From Zhongshania aquatica (GTDB lineage Bacteria > Pseudomonadota > Gammaproteobacteria > Pseudomonadales > Spongiibacteraceae), in the NCBI RefSeq assembly GCF_027257955.1, contig NZ_JANZNQ010000008.1, forward strand, positions 1-64,000: a stretch of DNA of 64,000 nt. The letters are read 5' to 3'. Position numbers and translations under genes: made by a program. The notes under the pieces were generated by a model. The model worked only from the letters and a program-made list of their open reading frames with translations, did not search any database and was not told the origin of the DNA. This document shows positions 47,596 to 56,633 of this stretch, one piece after another. The stretch's first letter is position 1. Each line of letters starts with the position of its first letter.

Positions 47596-48164
47596 GACAG
47601 GTCTCCAATACGAATAATGGCACTCACAATACGCCTCATTTTTTCGTCGCCGTACAGATCCTTACCACAGGTATTATTCGCTGTTGCCGTTACCGTTTCG
47701 CTCAAACCCTGCCAAGCAACAGTGATTCGGTATGTTTGGTCTGCAGCACTTATTTGCTGTACGCAACCTCTCGCGCCAACCATTGCACCAACTTTTGCAC
47801 TGCCTATTTGCTCAGACGCACCCTGTAGTAAATCATTCCATTCGCTAAGATCTGCGTCGGCGATAGCTTGCTGCGACGCATCACCGAGTGTACAAGACGT
47901 CAATGCACTCACGTTGTAACCCATCACGGATCCTGTACCACCGTAGGAGTAGCAAGCGGCTACAGTGCGATTTGCATTAATCCTATCGACCATGTCTTGC
48001 AACACACTCAAGGCCTGCAAACGCTGGTAGGATTCGGCTTCCTGCTGCACTGTACGCACCATTAAACCAGCTGCGCCCATCAAACCAACGAGCAATACAA
48101 CCAGCGCCACCAATATTTCTATTAATGTAAAACCGCCACTGTTAGTTCGATGACTTATTGGCAT
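47592..48164 (-). CDS. pilV: PilV-like minor pilin, set 1
   Basis: This is a ~190-residue minor pilin: SGG|FTLIEILVALVVLLVGLMG is the type IV prepilin leader and hydrophobic helix. The ATG at 48164 (GGGAG 6 bases upstream) overlaps the previous stop by one base in TAATG; an in-frame TTG at 48170 is less likely. PilV acts in the tip initiation complex with PilW, PilX and FimU. Confidence 0.85.
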   Translation of the reverse strand: MPISHRTNSGGFTLIEILVALVVLLVGLMGAAGLMVRTVQQEAESYQRLQALSVLQDMVDRINANRTVAACYSYGGTGSVMGYNVSALTSCTLGDASQQAIADADLSEWNDLLQGASEQIGSAKVGAMVGARGCVQQISAADQTYRITVAWQGLSETVTATANNTCGKDLYGDEKMRRIVSAIIRIGDLS

Positions 48165-48616
48165 TAGCAACTCCCATCATCAGTAGTGGTGCTGCCACTC
48201 AAAGACAATCTGACGCACTTAGCGACACTGCTACTAGCCGAACTTACTAAGTCGAAGGTCACTGAACTATCTATGCGGCCATTGCTTCGAAAGATAAAGC
48301 TGTTTGCACTGCCAGTTATATTCACCCCAGAAACTGCATCCTGAGATCGCAATGTATCGCCAGCCGCGGTTACCGTCCAACCTTCAACCCAACTGCTGCC
48401 AGCTCGAGTAACCGTAACATCGGTATTTCGCTTTACCGCCTCGCTACGAGCCAGTTGGAACGTCGCGTTTAAATCACTGGCAACACTACGCAATCGTTGT
48501 GTTCGAATGACATCATTAAACGAGGGGACCGCCACTGCGGCCAGGATAGACACGATACCGAGCGTTACCATTAATTCCAGCAGGGTATAACCACGTTGTT
48601 GACCTAATCCCAGCAT
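48164..48616 (-). CDS. FimT/FimU (GspH)-like minor pilin, set 1
   Basis: This is a ~150-residue GspH/FimT-type pseudopilin: QQRG|YTLLELMVTLGIVSILAAVAVPSF. The start ATG at 48616 has a GGGGG-type ribosome-binding site and overlaps the pilE-like gene by 13 bases. Its C-terminal beta domain includes SNSFIFRSNGRID-like GspH stretches. FimU and FimT cannot be told apart by sequence alone; position suggests FimU. Confidence 0.84.
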   Translation of the reverse strand: MLGLGQQRGYTLLELMVTLGIVSILAAVAVPSFNDVIRTQRLRSVASDLNATFQLARSEAVKRNTDVTVTRAGSSWVEGWTVTAAGDTLRSQDAVSGVNITGSANSFIFRSNGRIDSSVTFDLVSSASSSVAKCVRLSLSGSTTTDDGSC

Positions 48617-49038
48617 CTTGTCGCCCCCGCTGCATGCCCCTTTTGCCCCTGACTGTTCAAGGTAAGGGTGCCACAACTATCATCGCTAGCTTGGCTACCT
48701 CTAGGCACCGCTGAAACCGTATAAGTCGGCGGTGTTGCCGCGTTATTGGCTGTAGTACTAATTGTAAAGTTGCTACTTACTTGCGACGGCGTTGTTGCAC
48801 CTAAATCAGCCATACTCGTCGCGTAGCTCCGCTCATCAAGAAAGTTGCGTTCTTGCATATTCGCAACTTCCATAACAAAGCTAGTTGCCGCAGAACGATT
48901 AGCTCGAACGGTATAATCTCGATAAGACGGGAGCGCCACCATCATTAAGATGGCAATAATCGCTACCGTGATCATCAACTCAATCAAGGTAAACCCGCTA
49001 TTTCGACGTAGAGAAAAAATCATGCGTAAAACGCCCAT
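48604..49038 (-). CDS. pilE: PilE-like type IV pilin, set 1
   Basis: This is a 144-residue pilin: RRNSG|FTLIELMITVAIIAILMMVALPSYRDYTVR is the class IVa leader and N-terminal helix. Two cysteines near the C-terminus (SCGTLTL and TRCWD) form the expected disulfide-bounded D-region, as in PilE minor pilins. It is the first gene of set 1, with the start taken at 49038; the ATG at 49023 also fits the short leader. Confidence 0.85.
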   Translation of the reverse strand: MGVLRMIFSLRRNSGFTLIELMITVAIIAILMMVALPSYRDYTVRANRSAATSFVMEVANMQERNFLDERSYATSMADLGATTPSQVSSNFTISTTANNAATPPTYTVSAVPRGSQASDDSCGTLTLNSQGQKGHAAGATRCWD

Positions 49039-49155
49039 AAAAAAATGACTCGTTTTACACTGTAGGAGGGTGTTATATCAATGTCAGCTGAAGACCGACG
49101 ACCGGTAGGATTTACACGACAGGCGGCATCTTGTTAAAGCTTGCCGCCATTAAAT

Positions 49156-49593
49156 TCAACGCCGCCAGCAATCGCTAACGGATTTAGACGAACCCGAAGG
49201 CTTTGCAGTTATGGAATACGATCCCGTTTCATCTAAGGTAAAGTCACCGCAGGCATCACCAGCCATGACTCCCGCCCGGCTTGCCTTTAAAGTGAATGCG
49301 TTCGCAGATGCAGAACTGGATGCAATTGTGTAATAGGCAGTACCACTTTCTGGCACTGTAGTTAAAAACACCGAGGGCAAAGTTGAACCCGCTGCAGTCG
49401 TTGTATAACGCCCGTTGGTAGAGTAGTAACGTTCAAGTGCCTGCGCCGCAGATAAAAGTGCACCGCTCGCCTCTGCCCTACGTGATTTAGCCACCGACTC
49501 TTGGTAAGAGGGGTATGCGATCGACGCGAGAATACCAACGATCGCTAGCGTAATCATCAGCTCCATTAAACTGAAGCCGTCAGCTTTTGACAT
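49156..49593 (-). CDS. pilE: PilE-like type IV pilin, set 2
   Basis: This is a ~145-residue pilin: MSKADG|FSLMELMITLAIVGILASIAYPSY. The start ATG at 49593 lies 6 bases after the upstream pilY1 stop; the earlier in-frame TTG at 49617 overlaps it. It ends with a Cys pair (ACGDFTL and SDCWRR). It closes set 2, unlike set 1 where the PilE-like gene comes first. Confidence 0.85.
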   Translation of the reverse strand: MSKADGFSLMELMITLAIVGILASIAYPSYQESVAKSRRAEASGALLSAAQALERYYSTNGRYTTTAAGSTLPSVFLTTVPESGTAYYTIASSSASANAFTLKASRAGVMAGDACGDFTLDETGSYSITAKPSGSSKSVSDCWRR

Positions 49594-49598
49594 CCGTA

Positions 49599-52500
49599 TC
49601 ACTGCAACTGTCTCCAAGACTGCCTACCTGTTACGTCACTTCCACCGCCGGTTTCCGTTATCACGCCGATGGTACCACTCGTTCCTGATGTGTATTTATA
49701 TTCAAGTTCTCCAGCTCCGATAATGCCAGGGGTTTTGATCATTTCTTCACTGCCAATTCCGCTTGCTGGATAATAGTCCCCTTCAAATAGAGCTAGATCT
49801 AATAAATTAACCTTACCGTCGCCGTTAATATCCAGCACCGGCTCACCAATACGCCCTCCAGTCACCGCGTCTAGTTCCATTAACCAGCTATCGCCACCAA
49901 AACCACACACACTTTCAGAGGGGACAATACTTGCAAAAATTATTCTGCCGTTGCGTAAGATTGGCTGCGAAACAACCCTTTCTCCCGTGCGAACTTTTGA
50001 GGGCGGATACAAAGGTAAATGCCATCCGTAAGTCGGCGGAGTACCTACGCTATTATTAGTGACTATACGGATCTTATTTGCAGACGCCGAACCGTCGGCA
50101 GTCGTAGCAACACCTTGGAATACAATGCTTTGTGATAACAGCTTGTCCCGACCTGTAAAACTCGAACCGTTATCTCGTATACCGTAAAAATCCTGAATTG
50201 GTGGTTTTACTGGCAATAGCCCATCACTGTTCTCAAAGTATTTTCCAGTTCCAAAGTAGACCATATAACCGCCTTTAGGATGTACACCTACCGTCGGCCT
50301 TGACGTAATTGCTTGCGTATTACCGTCTGCATCAACAACTTTATAGAGAGGCTCAGCAACTCCCGCATTTTTATACGCGACATCCCAAGAGTTTTTCGAT
50401 GCACCGGTCAAATCAAACTTCCATAGATTGCCTTTTAAATCGCCTGCATAAATAAAATCCGTTACGCGATCGTTATTAACATCAACTGGAACCGGACTTG
50501 CTAAACCGTTATCCACGCCGCTGACGCCCGTATTGATAGCTTTAATCAAAGCGCCTGTTTCTAAATCAACCACAAATAATTTAACGTTGTCACCGGAATT
50601 ATAACCATTGCCAAATATTGCTACCCACTTGCCACCTGCTGCTACCCGCGCAATGATAGGCTGACTCATTGCAACACCCAATTTATCAACAGCATTTGAA
50701 GCTGTAGCAAACTCCCAAAGAAAACTAGAGGCGTTCAACGTAGCCGGATCGGTAACGTTAAGGGCAAATACCGAACGACCACCCGCAGCCAAAGAGCCTA
50801 CTAAAATCGACTTCCAACTACCGCTTAAATACGCATCAAGCACTCTTGGCGAGCCATCTACGATATATGAATGTTCGTATTCGCTATCAGACAATTCTGC
50901 AAATTTCGGAAAAGCCGCTACTGGAATATAGGCAAACTTTTCCTTGCCGGTAGCCGCATCGAAGCCATGCAACATACCGTCATTGGCTCCCACATAGATC
51001 ATTGACGTACGAGTTGCCTTCTTAGCGAGAAAGGCTGCATAACTCGAACCCTCCTGCCCCGACAATTTACTAAAACCAAAATTTTCCTCTTTACCGACAA
51101 AGAAGGGGTCTGAATTTATAATATCGCCCATAATAGTTGAGCGTTCTCTAAACTTACTGCCTTCGTTACTTTTGTCGCCTCGAAGCCACAATAATCGTTT
51201 TTTACCGTCGTCAACCGTTTCGCCCGCGCGCAGATCGTCTTGTTGACTGTTACTTAACTCCCCCCAATTACCGACGGTAAAAGCAACGGCTTTGTTCACC
51301 GTCGCCCCCTGGTCACCAACAGCTGAAATAATATTTCTAGAAGCTTCAATAGGGATGCCGCCTTTATTGGTATCCCACACAACATTATTAAGACTCCCGT
51401 CACCATTCAAGGAATAAGCAATAATTCGCCCAGACCACTCTAAACTATTAAAGCTAGCCTGATAAATTAAAGTACCTGAATCTAAGCGCGTTGAGTTCGC
51501 CGCAACAGATGATGCTGAGGACTTACTTTCATTTGCAATGGTTTGCAAAATGTTGCCAAGCTTATTAGCAAACACTTCTGGTTCTGACGCACTAAAAAAA
51601 CCTCCGCGACTATTAACCGCAGCATGAAGTAGATCATCTATTTTATGAACTTCATTCGAAGTCGGCTTAGGCCAAGAAATTGAATCACCAGAAGAAATAG
51701 CAGCAAATGCCTTTTCTGGCTCTATCGTCCCAAAAACCCCAAGACCCACACCAAATGTGGTCATATGCTGCCAAAATGCAGGCGATGTTTTTGACACGGC
51801 CACCACATTTGCCATATCTGTGCGGATATCATTTTTCCAATAGTACATAGCCACATCAGCTAAGGTACTCGACTCACCATCTGTAAATGGTGAGACCTTT
51901 TTATAACTAAAGCTAGCGCCCGTCGGCCCGGTTTGAGTAGGCCCATCTGTACCATCATTATTATTATTTGGCCCGCCACTCGTTGCATCTCCAGACCAAT
52001 ACCCATCTGTCATTAAAACCGTATAATTTCTTCGACATTGCAGCTGATCAGAATCGTCATCAGTACCGGGATCGGCGCCCCAAGGTCCCTTATTGTCTTT
52101 ACGAGAAAAGTATTTCCCCGCGTAATCAACGGCCAAACGCAATGGCGTGCCTGAATTGGGAATTTCACGTTCATACAAAGACTTATAGAATTCTTTCCTT
52201 GCTTCGCCTTCAAACGTACGTACCCCATTAACGATGACTTTCGTTTTCTCGCCATCTATGGTGGTTTCACCTTGGTTTATGCTACCAAAGCCAACCCGAA
52301 TACCTGCTCCTTGTTCTGCAAAAGCATAACCGCTACCTCCTCGCGCAGTTAAAACTCTTGAGCGATAATAAGTGTACCAATTTGCGAAATTTTGCATTTC
52401 CTGTTCGTAAGTACACGTTACCGTGTCTTCGTCATCACAATCATCTCGATTATCACGACCGTCACCTGTATACGTCTTGCCTGAGCGAATTTCGACCTCT

Positions 52501-53423
52501 TTAAAGTTGCTCCAGCTCCAATCACTCCCGGTCCCTTTGTACCAAAAATATTTAGCTGGCCAATATTTTTTTGCGCTTGTTGTATAACTGCACGAACCAG
52601 AGCTATTACACTCATACCAGCGCACACTATTATAATTATCGTTGGCCTCTGCATTTAGTTTACGGCAATACTTTGCATCAAAACTATTTGTTGGCCTGTC
52701 AGGGTTATGAAAAGCACACGACGGGTTTGCATCGGGATACAATGTGCCATCTGCCTTTATCCACGGAGAATAAGTAGTTCCCGGATTGTAATAAACTGAA
52801 TTGATTTGTGGTGACCGCGAACGGGCATTAAACCCAGAATTGGCATCAACAGTAGGGACGTAGTTACTATAATCATTACCTTTATATACGCCGTCCGCCC
52901 TAGGGAAAATATATCGTGCGCTACTATAAATAATACTGTCCGGCATCAACTCAAATTGCATCGACCCCGAATCATCGAGAATATACATCACATTTGGCTC
53001 AGCAGCCTGAGTCAAAAATAGTGGTTTTTGGGAAATGTCATCATTTACTGGTTCGCCAGAACTGCAATCTTTTTTTTCACCTTTTACGGTAAATTTCGCC
53101 TTACATTTTGTTTTATCAGCATCACTGTTGTACACGGTCAGCTTGTTGTCGTTGAAACCATACTTCTTGCCCGGACATTGTTTATTTTTGTCCACATCAA
53201 CCTTAACAATACCTGTGATTTTGCTTAGATCCTGAAACGTGTATGTCTCATTTTTTTTCTTTTTACCGATCGACTTATTAGTTGTTCGCTCAACAATACA
53301 ATCATCAGCAGCAAGAACGTCGGGAGGGTATATCAGCCCCCCTAAAAGCACAGCAATAAGCGCCAACAATAAGCGAGTATGGAAGGTATCTATCGTGAGT
53401 CTTGACATAATATTCACCGACAT
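49599..53423 (-). CDS. pilY1: PilY1-like pilus-tip protein, set 2 (canonical MIDAS, extra N-terminal domain)
   Basis: This is a ~1274-residue exported PilY1-like protein. Between the signal peptide and the von Willebrand-A part lies a Lys-rich stretch of ~95 residues with four Cys (42, 83, 107, 120). The MIDAS is intact: YILDDSGSM (Asp150, Ser152, Ser154). The propeller calcium loop is DVNNDRVTDFIYAGD at about 981. Near the C-terminus (~1198) is DINGDGKVNLLDLALFEG, a dockerin-like calcium loop. The start is ATG 53423, or the ATG 15 bases later, which has a better GGTGA ribosome-binding site. Confidence 0.87.
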   Translation of the reverse strand: MSVNIMSRLTIDTFHTRLLLALIAVLLGGLIYPPDVLAADDCIVERTTNKSIGKKKKNETYTFQDLSKITGIVKVDVDKNKQCPGKKYGFNDNKLTVYNSDADKTKCKAKFTVKGEKKDCSSGEPVNDDISQKPLFLTQAAEPNVMYILDDSGSMQFELMPDSIIYSSARYIFPRADGVYKGNDYSNYVPTVDANSGFNARSRSPQINSVYYNPGTTYSPWIKADGTLYPDANPSCAFHNPDRPTNSFDAKYCRKLNAEANDNYNSVRWYECNSSGSCSYTTSAKKYWPAKYFWYKGTGSDWSWSNFKEVEIRSGKTYTGDGRDNRDDCDDEDTVTCTYEQEMQNFANWYTYYRSRVLTARGGSGYAFAEQGAGIRVGFGSINQGETTIDGEKTKVIVNGVRTFEGEARKEFYKSLYEREIPNSGTPLRLAVDYAGKYFSRKDNKGPWGADPGTDDDSDQLQCRRNYTVLMTDGYWSGDATSGGPNNNNDGTDGPTQTGPTGASFSYKKVSPFTDGESSTLADVAMYYWKNDIRTDMANVVAVSKTSPAFWQHMTTFGVGLGVFGTIEPEKAFAAISSGDSISWPKPTSNEVHKIDDLLHAAVNSRGGFFSASEPEVFANKLGNILQTIANESKSSASSVAANSTRLDSGTLIYQASFNSLEWSGRIIAYSLNGDGSLNNVVWDTNKGGIPIEASRNIISAVGDQGATVNKAVAFTVGNWGELSNSQQDDLRAGETVDDGKKRLLWLRGDKSNEGSKFRERSTIMGDIINSDPFFVGKEENFGFSKLSGQEGSSYAAFLAKKATRTSMIYVGANDGMLHGFDAATGKEKFAYIPVAAFPKFAELSDSEYEHSYIVDGSPRVLDAYLSGSWKSILVGSLAAGGRSVFALNVTDPATLNASSFLWEFATASNAVDKLGVAMSQPIIARVAAGGKWVAIFGNGYNSGDNVKLFVVDLETGALIKAINTGVSGVDNGLASPVPVDVNNDRVTDFIYAGDLKGNLWKFDLTGASKNSWDVAYKNAGVAEPLYKVVDADGNTQAITSRPTVGVHPKGGYMVYFGTGKYFENSDGLLPVKPPIQDFYGIRDNGSSFTGRDKLLSQSIVFQGVATTADGSASANKIRIVTNNSVGTPPTYGWHLPLYPPSKVRTGERVVSQPILRNGRIIFASIVPSESVCGFGGDSWLMELDAVTGGRIGEPVLDINGDGKVNLLDLALFEGDYYPASGIGSEEMIKTPGIIGAGELEYKYTSGTSGTIGVITETGGGSDVTGRQSWRQLQ

Positions 53424-53436
53424 AATTTTCGGAATC

Positions 53437-53982
53437 TCAATTATTTCGCTTAAATGTAGTACTAAGCACGACCATACTGCGATCACTTGCACCATAGCCT
53501 CGCGCTGTTACTCGGTAAAACACCTTTGTGGTAACGGCCAGGTCAGAATCTAAGGCATCATTAACCCCCGAGTTACTGGTCAACTCTTGAATAAAATATT
53601 CAGGAGGTTTAGCTGCATAGGGTATGACATCTGCCGCCATAATCTGCCAACCAACTGACGAGGAATGATCAGACCAATCAGGCTCAACACAAGCGGTAGC
53701 CGTACTAGTAGGGTCCGCACAATAACGATATAAACCATTAGTCCCGTCAAATGGTCCGACATTTATTTGTGACAACGCCGTTTCCGCAGCCCTCAAACCT
53801 GCCTCTGCAGCTTGGAACGCCAAATTAGTATCCTTAGCGTTACCCGCCATACGCTCTTGCAACGTTGAAGATTGCATCGATGCCGCCGCGATGATGGTAA
53901 GTATGAGCATGAATATCAAGCTAACGATCAGTACTGCACCACGCTGCCCGCGAATGCCGTGTCTACGCAGTTTATATATCAT
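53437..53982 (-). CDS. pilX: PilX-like minor pilin, set 2
   Basis: This is a 181-residue PilX: GQRG|AVLIVSLIFMLILTIIAAASMQ with no Glu5, then LQERMAGNAKDTNLAFQAAE, a canonical PilX signature. The ATG overlaps the pilW stop as ATGA. It is closer to the classical PilX than the set-1 copy. Confidence 0.88.
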   Translation of the reverse strand: MIYKLRRHGIRGQRGAVLIVSLIFMLILTIIAAASMQSSTLQERMAGNAKDTNLAFQAAEAGLRAAETALSQINVGPFDGTNGLYRYCADPTSTATACVEPDWSDHSSSVGWQIMAADVIPYAAKPPEYFIQELTSNSGVNDALDSDLAVTTKVFYRVTARGYGASDRSMVVLSTTFKRNN

Positions 53983-55022
53983 GGCAATTTATTCCTGATC
54001 GCAAATACATTGGTAAATATCTGCCTAAATCGGCCGTCTGTATTGGCAACCACATTTCCGTTTACATCGATAATTGACTGGGCACTCTCTGAGCCTGTTT
54101 TACCGACAATATTTTCCTCAGAGGCCACCATCTGCAATGAAATTCGAACACTTAACACATCAGTCCAGTCGGCTACTGCGGCCCCGCTTTGATACTCGTC
54201 TACAGCGCGGTCACCATTGGTATCTACACCGTAGGTGAGCTGCATATTTTCTACGCCTTCTACTAGCTCAGTTGCAGCGCTTATCGCGCCACCCGAACCA
54301 GCAATAAGCCTACGCATATAAAGGGCGTTTATTGGTCGCCCTCCCGCTGTATCTCGACCGGTGTCGCGAACAAAATAGTCTACACTTTCGAAGGAGAATA
54401 CCTCGGCATCAGTTTGGTATAACTTACTTAAGTTATTGCTCGAATTTAGCCCTTGACCATTAGAATGAGTTAGCGTCGTTGCCGCATTGCCATTTCCGTT
54501 GTTACCTGGATTGTTAACAATGCGAAAGACATCTGCATTAAGACAATCACTTACCATCACATAATCACCGGTGACAAAGCCAAGGCTATTATTTTCAATT
54601 TGCAAATTAGCATTGACCGTATTCATATTACCGGTGACATTAATATCGTTTTCCGACGCCTTTTTAATATGAAGTATGTCGCTACCTACTATTGCACCTA
54701 AGGCATTCCCTGCCGCAACATCATCTTCGCCCACCAGTGCAGTCGCTAAACTGAAATCTACAGTATTCGCCGGAACGGCAATAACATTGACATTAATGTT
54801 GCCGATAGAACTACAGCCCATATATCCCGCCATGCGAATTTCTTTTCCTATAAAACGCATGGCGAAGCGCGCGTTTTCCTGAATTTGCGCGAGGGAATCC
54901 TGTACTTTTGAGCTGCTATTGGTTGCCAGAAAAACTTGAATAACTGCCGTGCTTAAGAATAGTCCAAGAGTGACGGATATCATCAACTCGACAAGACCAA
55001 ACCCCCGCTGTGACAACTTCAT
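53979..55022 (-). CDS. pilW: PilW-like minor pilin, set 2
   Basis: This is a ~347-residue PilW: LSQRG|FGLVELMISVTLGLFLSTAV, with a C-terminal GSESAQSIIDVNGNVVANTD and RFRQIFTNVFAIRN ending as in PilW. The ATG at 55022 has GGGAGG upstream and follows the pilV stop by 10 bases; an open frame up to 55076 overlaps pilV and is not used. PilW is required for pilus assembly. Confidence 0.87.
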   Translation of the reverse strand: MKLSQRGFGLVELMISVTLGLFLSTAVIQVFLATNSSSKVQDSLAQIQENARFAMRFIGKEIRMAGYMGCSSIGNINVNVIAVPANTVDFSLATALVGEDDVAAGNALGAIVGSDILHIKKASENDINVTGNMNTVNANLQIENNSLGFVTGDYVMVSDCLNADVFRIVNNPGNNGNGNAATTLTHSNGQGLNSSNNLSKLYQTDAEVFSFESVDYFVRDTGRDTAGGRPINALYMRRLIAGSGGAISAATELVEGVENMQLTYGVDTNGDRAVDEYQSGAAVADWTDVLSVRISLQMVASEENIVGKTGSESAQSIIDVNGNVVANTDGRFRQIFTNVFAIRNKLP

Positions 55023-55032
55023 AAAGCCTCCC

Positions 55033-55473
55033 TCACAGCCTGGTCTGAAAAACAAAAGTTTGATTATCGCCCGCACCTACCTCGCGAGTTTTAGACAGTC
55101 GGCTTTCGTCCCACTGAATAGTAATGGTGAAATTATTATTATCGCGTGCAATAGACGCGTCACCAGCAGGAAGACGTCGCGCAATTTCCTGAAGCCAATC
55201 CTGAATATCTACTTTGTAAATTTCCGTTCCCGTTGGCGCGTCGTCATCGATCGCTAAATCATAACGGCCAACCAAGGCATCTGCTCGGTTAGCCCTCATG
55301 CGATCAGAAAGATCATTGGCGAGAAAAACTGCGGTGGAGCGGGTTGTAGACGCCTGATTAAACTTTACCGCGTTAAGCTGCATTGCAGCGGCACCGAGCA
55401 CGCCAGTCGCGGTAATCAAAACGGCAACCAGTACTTCAATTAGCGTTACGCCCTGTTGTCTTCTCTTATTCAC
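55033..55473 (-). CDS. pilV: PilV-like minor pilin, set 2
   Basis: This is a 146-residue PilV: RRQQG|VTLIEVLVAVLITATGVLGAAAMQ, the PilV-type N-terminal helix. It starts at GTG overlapping the fimT-like stop as GTGA with AAGGAG upstream. It is 44 residues shorter than the set-1 copy. Confidence 0.86.
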   Translation of the reverse strand: MNKRRQQGVTLIEVLVAVLITATGVLGAAAMQLNAVKFNQASTTRSTAVFLANDLSDRMRANRADALVGRYDLAIDDDAPTGTEIYKVDIQDWLQEIARRLPAGDASIARDNNNFTITIQWDESRLSKTREVGAGDNQTFVFQTRL

Positions 55474-55976
55474 GGGCAGCTCCTTTCCGTCACGCTCACT
55501 TGCCCCGTAAGGCTTATATTGATATTACGATCACGGGAACAATATTCAGGCGATGTTCGATACGAAACAACCACTGCTGCAGTGTCGTTTAGAAATCCGT
55601 CGCTATTGAAGGCGATGCTGCTGATTGAAGTACCACCACGATCACCAGTAATGGTCGAGCTGCTAACTGCAGCATTTTTCTGAAGTGCTTCTCCGTCGTC
55701 GTAGCTACCATTCGCATTGGCATCAACCCAGCTCAACCAACCCTTTGCCCAATTACCGTCAATCGCGCTTACAGTGACCGGCGCCGCTCTCACAACAGCC
55801 TCTGACCGAGCTGTAATTAGAGCCTTCATTAATTGCTGAACCATCGCGCGATCACGAGATTCATCGATAAATTGGGTAAAACTAGGCACCGCCACGACCG
55901 CCAAAATAGCGGCGATAGACACTGTTACAATCAGCTCAATTAAGGTAAAACCTCGGTTTTTGCTTGTAAACCGCAT
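55470..55976 (-). CDS. FimT/FimU (GspH)-like minor pilin, set 2
   Basis: This is a 168-residue GspH/FimT-type pilin: KNRG|FTLIELIVTVSIAAILAVVAVPSF. The beta domain contains DANANGSYDDGE and SYRTSPEYCSRD. It is the first gene of set 2, preceded by a 148-base divergent region shared with an extra fimT-like gene on the plus strand. Confidence 0.86.
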   Translation of the reverse strand: MRFTSKNRGFTLIELIVTVSIAAILAVVAVPSFTQFIDESRDRAMVQQLMKALITARSEAVVRAAPVTVSAIDGNWAKGWLSWVDANANGSYDDGEALQKNAAVSSSTITGDRGGTSISSIAFNSDGFLNDTAAVVVSYRTSPEYCSRDRNINISLTGQVSVTERSCP

Positions 55977-56124
55977 ATCGCTTTTCCGTTTTAAGCTTGA
56001 CTTTTCGCGAAGTAGTCATAGATTAAACTACGAGTGTGCTAATTCATACATCGTCTGCATGGACGCGGACGACGCTGGATAGGAACCTCTCTCAAGTGTA
56101 ACCCAATATGGAAAGGAGTCCATA

Positions 56125-56628
56125 GTGGCAAACCGAGGTATGACCTTAGTTGAGCTTATAACAGCACTCGCTATAGCCGCAATACTGGTAGTAGGCGCTG
56201 CGCCACCTCTAACGTCTTTCATTCGTCAGTACCAGCTGCGCTCAACTGGACAGCAGCTTTTCCGACTGATGACTACTGCGCGAGCTACGGCGGTTATGCG
56301 CAGTAGGTCCATCAGTATCTGGAATGAGGACGGCGACTGGACTAGTGGGGTCACGGTATTTGAAGACGATAACGGTAATGGTAAGCACGAAGACGGCGAG
56401 CAAATATTACTGAGCGGCGTAGATCAGACGAATATTCAAATTACCGGAAACCGCTGGGTCGCGGATTACGTCAAGTTCGCTGCTGACGGCAGCGCCCAAA
56501 CCGCAAATGGTGCGTTTCAGGTTGGGACGATCACTATTTGTACGCCGAAACAAACAAAGGCCTATCAGCTTATTATCAGCATTGGCGGCCGAATACGGAT
56601 GATAAAAACCGACATTGACGAATGTTGA
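56125..56628 (+). CDS. FimT/GspH-like pilin, third copy (plus strand)
   Basis: This is a 167-residue GspH/FimT-type pilin starting at GTG 56125 with AAGGAG 6 bases before. Prepilin leader: MANRG|MTLVELITALAIAAILVVGAAPPL; note Met at position 1 after cleavage in place of Phe. The beta domain has DDNGNGKHEDGEQIL and one pair of Cys (TICTPKQT, DEC). It diverges from set 2 and converges with ispH with a 5-base gap. It probably serves the same pilus as FimT. Confidence 0.82.
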   Translation: MANRGMTLVELITALAIAAILVVGAAPPLTSFIRQYQLRSTGQQLFRLMTTARATAVMRSRSISIWNEDGDWTSGVTVFEDDNGNGKHEDGEQILLSGVDQTNIQITGNRWVADYVKFAADGSAQTANGAFQVGTITICTPKQTKAYQLIISIGGRIRMIKTDIDEC

Positions 56629-56633
56629 AAGGC

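Noticed and set aside
49039-49155. Sigma-54 (-24/-12) promoter for the pilin genes, sought because pilR is adjacent
   Set aside because: I found no convincing GG-N10-GC element in the gap before set 1 or in the divergent region before set 2.
42028-53423. Possibility that the two pilY1 sets are an assembly duplication
   Set aside because: The copies differ greatly in protein sequence, gene order and length, so they are diverged paralogues.
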